A DNA stretch of 64,000 bases from Leptodactylus fallax (taxonomy: Eukaryota; Chordata; Amphibia; Anura; Leptodactylidae). Positions within the stretch are counted from its first letter, which is position 1. Every line of letters begins with the position of its first letter. Both the position numbers and the translations under genes were made by a program. Under the pieces are notes generated by a model. That model was not told the origin of the DNA. It was given only the letters and a program-made list of their open reading frames with translations, and searched no databases. The stretch covers positions 5,068,501-5,132,500 of the forward strand of contig CAMRHE010000021.1 of assembly GCA_947044405.1 (NCBI GenBank), in the 5' to 3' direction. Positions 55,988 to 64,000 of the stretch are shown here, piece by piece.

Positions 55988-58498
55988 TTTAAACATTACC
56001 AGTCATCTTTGGTCCCATAGAACCAGGTAGACAGTAAGTCTAGAAATATGTCCCTGATACCTATCTTTTTTGTAACAATATTTTATTATTTCAAAGTTAC
56101 ATTTATGTCTGTGAGTGGTATTAATCTTTTATTGTTACAAAATGTCATTGTGCATAGCCACAGGGACGTAGCTATTGGGGGAGCTATAAGGGACCTTAAT
56201 GATCTCTCTGCCACATAAAATATACTACTATTCTTAAAAAGCAAAGGTAGGTAGGGGCCCCATTACAGATTTTGCATTTTATTTAGGATGTTTCCCAGAA
56301 TATCGACAGTATATATTGATATCATTAGACATTGCATTCCCAGAATGCAATATTCTTGGTAATTGCTTGAATATGATCAGATAAAACAACTATGTTTACA
56401 CTGTATGACACCGAACTTTCAAGGTTGCTTTCTACAGAAGTCTATGAAAGTTCATATTGCTGCTCAAGTGGTCTGACCAGCTCCTAATGTCTGTAGAATT
56501 TTGTGATTGTGACAATGTCTCACTATTAAAGTACGCCGTGTTCTTCCCAGCTCTAGTCTTTGTCTGCAGTCGTCCAGAGACACAGAATCCTTGTTGGTCT
56601 GGTTATATATTGAGAAGTAAATATTTGAGCTCATTCTTTGGTTTCCTGGATTGGAACCCAGAGTGACCCTGCATTCATTAGTGCTTGATCTCATTGCTCT
56701 GAATTTGCTCAAATGAAAATATTGTTTTACAACCTGATAGAGGTGGATTGATTTGGGCCCCTTCTATTTTCTTTATCTGATTAAATTATATGTACCAAAG
56801 CCACTGCGATGGAAATGTGATTGGTTTTCAACTAAATTAAATTGGAAATATCAGCAAACAGGCATTTGGTCCATTGATTGGAAGTAAAAATAATATTTTC
56901 TTTGGTCCTTAATAACACTAGGATACAGACCAATGTCTAATGAGATACACGTAGGCAATACAATTATAGAATAGAAATATGTAACCAATTGTTCAATAGA
57001 ACTCCTCAAGACACTACTGTAGTAAGTTATATTATCAGGAAGGGGCACAAACCCAAATTACATGGCAAGCATTAGTGTAACAATCTAGATAGCAGCTCAG
57101 GTGACTGAGAGAAAGGGCAATATAAGTAAAAGAGAATCACCTCCGACCTAGACTCTGATCTCAGCCTAATTTGACTTCTGCTACAGAGAAGTGTTGCTAT
57201 CAATTAGCTCTACTGAGCCAGTTTTATATATCAATTAAAGTAAGTTGATATAGCTGTCAGTGGTACTTAAAGGGATTCTTTGAGCTAAAAGGACTATGCT
57301 GTTTCTCAATGCTGATCAACTAACAGCAAGAGGAATTGAAGCATTTCACAGTGCCCATTGAAACTAGCTTCTGCTATATGTGATGCATGGTTATGCATGG
57401 TCTCAGGCACAGTGACTGTACCTGCTACTGCAACTCATCCTCTTTCACTTGAATAGGACTGAGCTGTTCTGAGCTGCAATATCAGGTACAGCTACTAATA
57501 AAGGTACGAAAATAAACCTAGAAGACCAGTGAGCACCGGGGGGGGGGGGGGAGGAGGTCAGAAGATCATCTAATCATAAAGGGCCCTTAGAGTCAAGGAT
57601 TCTATAATCATCTAAATTTGATTGTGTTAAGTTGCAGGAGTTCTGGTCTTTACAGCCATAATCAGGGACCGAAAAAGTGCCTACATTCCAGCTATTCACC
57701 TGCATTACTGCCATGCAGTCGCAGCCATAGGAATCTTGCAGTAATGAAACTTTACTAAGCTGTTTCATGTAGTTGCATTGTACAGATCCATAATAGAAAA
57801 GCCATAGCCTGCTTTGTGCCCATACTGTATCTATGTGTACCTTTTTAAAGGCGTCAAAACTGCTGATGGGCTGTACTGGTGATGTTTAAACAGGTCAACA
57901 CATATCTATGTAAATAGTCATACTAGTTGCATAAGTCAGGAAAAGAGATTTGTAATTGTCTCCTTCCACAATGCAAAGTGTCCTCTTTGTCCTATTTAAT
58001 ATTGATGTATCCTGGGCTTTCTGCAATAAACACTAATCAACCCTTAGTTTCTGTTGAGACTCTATTGAGCAATGTTTCTACCATCAAACTAGGGGTACAC
58101 TAGAGCCATGAATCAAGAGCAGAGAGGAGGAATATCGGATTGTTTACTCCAAGGAGCCCAAGACATTTCACAGTTAGGGTTTGCCCAGCTGACACTCCAT
58201 TGTATGTTATATTACAAAATTATTGTTCCCTAAATACCTTGAACCTACAGGATAATATAGGGCCTCACAGAGACACTACATGGGAGCACACAAAGTCCCT
58301 ACAGGGCTGTATTGTTCAAGTGACATTATAACTGGTTTGTGCACATAGCAATTCAGACAAAAAGACAAAGGAATTACAAACTTTATGCAGATGTTACCAT
58401 GGTCCACTCTTCCAGTATTGCATAGCAACAGCACTAACTATGATTCTACCTGCTCACTAAACAATACTTGGCAGATTTAGTGTTTCATACTCTAGTCT
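55988..58498. other. Gene-free region with one hAT crumb
   Basis: A fragment at about 56159-56275 (CAGGGACGTAGCTATTGGGG ... GGTAGGGGCCCCATTACA) belongs to the GGCGTAGCTA-type families. A poly-G run is at 57539-57551. The block at 56480-56800 could be conserved non-coding sequence. No gene supported. Confidence 0.35.
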
Positions 58499-58933
58499 TA
58501 AGCTGATCATACACATTACATTTTAGACTACTATCACTCCTCTGAAATTAATTGTGATTGGTTGGTTGCAAAGCCTTCAGACTAGCATGCAACAACCCGA
58601 CACTTGGAAAATTAACAGATGAAAATCGTTCAATGCTAATGAAGCGCTGAGAGCTGGAAGTGATGGACACTTTGGGAAGGTGGGGGGTGTTAGTAGTACA
58701 AACACATGCCCACAATGCAATAATTGCCCATAGGTCTGTCAGTCTATCCCATACACAAAAGATTACGGCAGACAGAGGGTAGAAAAAATCCAACACAACA
58801 GATTTTGACAAACTTACTTGGTGGTTGGCTGTATGGACAAACTATCATAGGTTTATATACGACCGACCAACAGCAGACAATTCAAAATCTACCACTTCAG
58901 CAGTCTAAAATCTAAGGTGTAAGGCCAGCTTTA
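58499..58933. mobile_element. MITE with AAGCTGATCATACACATTA ends
   Basis: The left end TTAAGCTGATCATACACATT + ACATTTTAGACT is inverted at the right as AGTCTAAAATCTAAGGTG + TAAGGCCAGCTTTA. About 435 bp, no coding region. Confidence 0.65.
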
Positions 58934-61900
58934 GTCAAAAGTCTGAGTAAGATGGTCTGAATTTGGCCCATCTTCTAGAAGTCCATGTGCCAGAAAGTCA
59001 AATCTACACCTCTATTAGCTGGTGTAGATTTGTGCTATAATTTCTGCCAGTTTCCAGCATAAATTTGTCAGACCATGATTGACCCCTTCCCCTCCTGCTA
59101 AGCCCTGGCCACTTTATTCTTAAAAAAAAAAAAAAGAAAATTCTGTAAGTGGCTGAAAATAGTAAAAAGTCACAACTTTTTGCAAAAAACATGGCTTGTG
59201 CGAAAATCTATGAGTTGTTGACATAAGAAAACTGCCTTGATGAATCCCTCTCATGAGCATCACACTTGTAAACTCTACATTAGCAAAGACTGATGTGAAT
59301 GTAAATGGATTTTGCGATTTTATGGCACTGTTTACTATGTAAACTGAGCACAATAATAAAAGATAATGTGGTGGGAAAAAAAGAGTAATACCTAGAAAAT
59401 AGTATTATTATAAGTAAGAACAAGCTGCATAGAGCTGAAATATGGCACCTATAGAAATCTATGGAGCTATAGTGTAGCTATGTGTGCATCTGATTTTGTA
59501 TACTTTCGTACCTTTCTGTCTGATTCATTTGGCATCACTTGTTCCATCATATGCTATTATGTACATATTCTGCTCCAGATAATGTATTTACAGGGGAGAA
59601 TATTTATTTAATAAAGTGCCAGGGTGGCTCTTTAATACATGGAGAGACTATGGCCAGGAGTCTTAACTATAGGGGGTGCTGAAACTGAGGTCACACAAGG
59701 GCCCTGAAATAAAAAGGCCCGTAAAGGTCATATGTGGAGACCAGTATTGTAAAGAATGCATAATGGTTTGCCCTACTAAATACCATGCATTGGGGCCAAA
59801 GACATTCAAGTATGGATCTACAGGGACACTGAGTGCATGCAACTCTGCAGGTCATGCAATTAAGAAAAGTAATGTTGCCCATAACCATTAAATTATTCTT
59901 AGGAAATAGTGCAAGTACTGTACGTACAGTGATCTCATCCACAGAAAACAATCAGACTTCAATACTCATTTTGGTTTGCCTGGACAGCTGACCTGTGATT
60001 GGTTGGCCTGGACCACTGGCGGTGCACTAGTGGTTATTCACAACCTCATTTATCACCTGCATATTTTGGTTATTTAGCCACCTATATTGAGGTAGAATCA
60101 GAGCAGAAATCATAGCATTTTCTATTACCATTCACACAGGGCACAAGGGTCAGCAATCACTGAAATGGACTTTCAGCCCGCCTCTGTGGTTACACACATA
60201 CATATACTTTTCAGAATGAGCTGTATTCACAGACGTGTGACAATCAAACACTAACAATCACATTCTTCAAATGTCTAAGTTACATGCCTGTTATTTGGCA
60301 GTTAAAGTGCTTTACAAGTATCTTCCCATAAACCTTTACAGCTCACTAAGCTAAATAACAGGGTTTACAGGGACATATACACAAATTGAAAAACACTGTT
60401 ATATAGCCACTGACTGCTGTTACCTTTTCAATGCTCATGTGCTTGGGATGGTAAAGGAATCAAAATCTGAATCCTCCATATTAACCACATGCAGTTAGAC
60501 AAAACAATACCAGTTGTAGCCATTACAATAAATGAGACCAATAATCCAAACCATATGACTTTAAATAGATTCTGCTTTGGTTTTTTAGCTTTTGAAAGGA
60601 AAGTTTATTATTTTTAAAAAACATGATTATTTAATATATTTTTGCATATTTTTTACATTTTTATTTTATTTATTTATTTATTTATTTTGCTTGCTGTCTG
60701 CAAAATGCATTTGTTTGGTGGCCTATGAATTTTCATTAAAATTCCACCCTTGTAGAAAATAGTCTGAGGATGCAGATATGGTCATCTCATGAGCCTTAAT
60801 TCTTAAATCTTATCTCCTTCAATAGTGGCCATGGAACAGCTGTGCTCAAGTCTCTCATAATAGCTGAGGAGCTGGAAGCGGCTTCAGAAATAGCTTTCTT
60901 CCCTGTGAATACAATGAAGGGACGCTTGTAGGAGCCCTGCAGTAAATTTAGATAGTAATTAAATATCCTCGGCAATTCATTGAAAGGTTAGGTAATACTA
61001 AAAACCCATGTAGACTTCTTTCAAGTTATACCTCTTCACAAGGGGGCTCTCAAAATATCTTAATCAGTTTTGGTACTGACCACTCCAATACTCAGCTTGC
61101 TACCACATTTGTCAATATTAAATGCAAGTCTAGATAGTGACAGCCACTGAGTTACAATATAGCTTCTCTGTAGGTCTGCCACTGCACAAATACAGCTAAC
61201 AATATACACCTCATTTACTGTCATTTCCATCCTAAACCTCAATGGCCTATTAGCATTGTTTGAAAATATATAATATAAGGTAACTTACTCCCTTATACGT
61301 AACTGTGTATTATTATAAATCCTATCATATTTTAATAAAATATTCACAGTTTATGCTCCACAATAAAGTGTATTTTATTCATTGCAAAATTCCAGATATT
61401 TAAAGGAAAATTCCTGTCATCTTATAGCTTTGCGCCATTTATGCCCATGTAGAATATCAATATACTGATGCAGCCATAACATTACTATGAATGGAGCTTA
61501 GTTTTGAGAATAATATAAGGGGAAGAATCATGACATGTTTGTGAGCATTAAAAAATAAGGAGGAAGGCTCATTTGAAAGCTATCATATAGTCCTGTGTTT
61601 GGGGACCATTATAATAGTAAAACATATGTTAGAACATCTATAATCTATTACAAAAGGCAAAACATATGTAAAATATACCACATCCATACTCCAGGAAAGG
61701 CCAGGTAAGGAAGAAGTAGCTGAAAAAATAACAAGTGTTAGGATTCCTAGTTGTATCAAACTAGAATACAAAAGAAAATTCTGGCACTGGAATGACTTTT
61801 CAATAAAACTCCATCATGTCTATTGTAAATTCATTAAAAAGATGTCAACCTCTAGGACATGCAGAAGGCTTATGCCTTTTAGACAGATGTCCTTAGTCAT

Positions 61901-64000
61901 AGTCTGCATATTCAGAATATGGTACACATAGCAGTCTTTGGAGTCATACTATATTTCAGCATGCCTCCAAATTTATGCAAAATCATTTTGGGGTGAAGAT
62001 TCTGTATGAAAATATCATACCATGCTCTAATAAATGCAATATTACAGAGATGTCTTCAATAAAAATAATGCTTATATATCCTCATAATACTGTGCCTTAT
62101 GATAGCACCATACAGTGCCACATGGAGTGTCTATGGCACTGTATGCTTCTGTACAGGCTCCATGCTGACATCATCATAAGGATCTATGATGCGGTTAGTT
62201 CGGGTCATTAGACCAGCTGTCAAGTCATTATTTGTGGCTGTATTACATTTGTTTGAAATTAGCCTTAGAATAAAGTATATAATAAAATTTTTTTTTGAGG
62301 GGAGTAAGAAATATAAAGTGTAATGTACCAGACCCCAAAATTGCTAAAAAGATGGTTAACATGCATTTTATTCATTTTGTTTTTGTAACGCAAATGTAAG
62401 AAAAAATGAATATTACCTGTTTTTTACATATAAAAATACAACATTGTGATTACACTGTAGCAATACTAAATACAAGACTTGTTGCCCTGCCAAGCTCAAT
62501 TGTATTAAATAGGGAAAGGTGACTACTGACTTTTCAAACTGACATGCATGACAGCTGCACTCACCAGGTCACAAGCAGATGTTAAAAAGGAAAAAAAAAA
62601 AGAAACAGAAAGCAACAAAACAAACACAAAATAATTGTCAGGGCAGAATTTATACCCAATTTTACGTTCCACAGAGGTGCCATGCTGTTTTCAATTCACC
62701 ATCCATAAAATACGATGGAAGAAATGTTTCCATTATTTTGTTAAAATCATTGATCATGGCAAATTGATTTACCTGATGAATCATAATGGCTATCAAATTC
62801 TGAAACATCTGGAGAACTGGTGAAACACAAAGCAACGGAAACAAATGTGATAATAATTGATAATATTGATAATAATCAATCTAATGAACTATTTATTATT
62901 ATCAGCATGTAATTATTTGATATAGAGTCTAGTCATTGGTAATAATTATAGAAATAATTAACAATAATTAATGAAAAATAGAACTCAGAAGAAAACATTA
63001 TCAAATTGATTATACTGAGCTTTGGTACATATATGTGCTTCTTTTGTTTCCTTTAGCTCATCCTATAATTTAATACAGCCTGCACTTGTCTGTCTGCTCA
63101 CAGTGGCATTTCTCTTCAATATCTCTAGCCGTGACACATCACTTGGTGACAAACGAACTTCGTCCAAGAGGTTTTTTTTTCCCCTCTATCATAGAACAAA
63201 ATAAAATCTGCAGTTGGTGTGAGGTGAACAATAATTTCTTATAAAAATAGAAGAAGCAGCCTGATTTTGAGACATTTAAAGAACTTTTGTTTATTTTCTT
63301 GACCTTACCTTGTTGTAAGTACAGTAGGTCATACCATTAATCTTTTTGTTTTATTTTCAAATCAATTTGTTAGTATTTGGAATGAATCAGCCTGAAGCAG
63401 ACGAGAATCCGGCTTTTCATCTAATTCAAGAAAGGGCAATTGTTTCCTTTATATAGAGCGACCACTCACTGTGTGAACAGAGATCTATAGCCAGGGACCT
63501 GCTTTCTGAAGTACCTTTACCAATTCCATACAAGTGCTGTTTTACATATGGAATACATATATTTATATATATATTCTAAATTATATAAAATAATATTGAT
63601 CTCTGATAAATATTATCTGCTCATTCTAAATAAATTACTTAAATTTGCATATTTTATTAATTGAACTGTATTTTTTATTTTATTTTGCAGCTTTTAATAT
63701 TGAATTTTGAAATTACAATTTATTTTAACACAAGCATTATTATATATATATATATATATATATAGTTTTTATTTGAAAAAATATTTTTATGATTAAGCTA
63801 TTTTTTCTGGTGACTTTTTAAAATATTTACATGGAAGCAAAACATCAAGAAAAATGAGCTTATATTCCATCACAGTTCATAAAATATTTCACTTAACATC
63901 ATAGCGTGTCAGTAAACATAACAGGTCTGCATGATGATTTAAATAGAAGGGAATTCAGAAGTTCTTTTTCTTCCTTTTAATAGAAGCTTGTCTTTGCCAG
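58934..64000. other. Gene-free AT-rich region to the window end
   Basis: No gene supported. A repeat fragment lies at about 59640-59760 (TAACTATAGGGGGTGCTGAA ... GAGACCAGTATTGTAAAG). (TTTA)n is at 60661-60687 and (TA)n at 63748-63766. Blocks at about 60770-61000, 61050-61260 and 63020-63180 are repeat-free and less AT-rich, possible conserved non-coding elements. Confidence 0.3.

Overview
This is a vertebrate window that is almost certainly from a frog (anuran). It is AT-rich and CpG-poor, has no recognisable multi-exon gene, and is dense with MITE, hAT and Tc1 families of the kind that fill amphibian genomes: TTAA-flanked elements with GGGGTTGTCC ends, CAGTGTCGGACTGG and CAGGGGCGTAACTA hAT ends, and a CR1/L2-like LINE. 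The organism call is inferred from repeat content and was not checked against a database.

The only long coding frames lie at 148-3358. ORF1 (734 aa) and ORF2 (334 aa) are separated by one base. ORF1 is a coiled-coil protein whose second half is clearly related to the tail of non-muscle myosin II heavy chain (MYH9/MYH10 type), encoded without introns and with tail blocks out of order. ORF2 is unrecognised. It runs into a purine tract and then a 579-bp near-perfect palindrome that begins TGTAAG and ends CTTACA. My best reading is the 3' part of an LTR-type retroelement, without visible pol, that has captured a cellular myosin-tail cDNA. This is the most unusual thing in the window.

From about 4.5 to 11.1 kb lies a degenerate ~37-bp minisatellite whose core TGTGATGTCACA looks like a CpG-decayed cAMP response element. 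It is split by several later insertions: a 1.1-kb foldback element, a TIR element that itself carries a probable solo LTR, and others. At 11.2-12.5 kb there are remnants of a hAT-like element, a mariner-type element and a MITE.

Three hAT-type non-autonomous families have 8-bp target-site duplications (TSDs): 13422-16523 (TSD TGTGTTGG) with a shorter inverted relative at 26028-27293, 20732-21866 (TSD CTCTAAAC), and 35258-36375 (TSD TGTGGGCA). Each of the three families has a member carrying a 0.5-0.6 kb G/C-skewed tandem repeat inside it, two of them with a 31-bp period. Nested TTAA MITEs and many U1-like splice-donor motifs sit in the same elements.

Tc1-like transposons are present as a 3' fragment (27.65-28.3 kb) and as a full-length 1.6-kb copy with perfect 109-bp inverted repeats but a broken transposase (50649-52244). 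A minus-strand LINE reverse-transcriptase fragment occupies 48.6-50.4 kb, and a 2.9-kb imperfect palindromic repeat occupies 42.5-45.4 kb. The remaining long stretches (12.5-13.4, 18-20, 28.8-33.5, 36.4-42, 46.8-48.6, 52.3-54.1, 55-58.5, 59-64 kb) are AT-rich single-copy-looking sequence with no gene that I can support. Several less AT-rich blocks there could be conserved non-coding elements, but this cannot be shown from one sequence.
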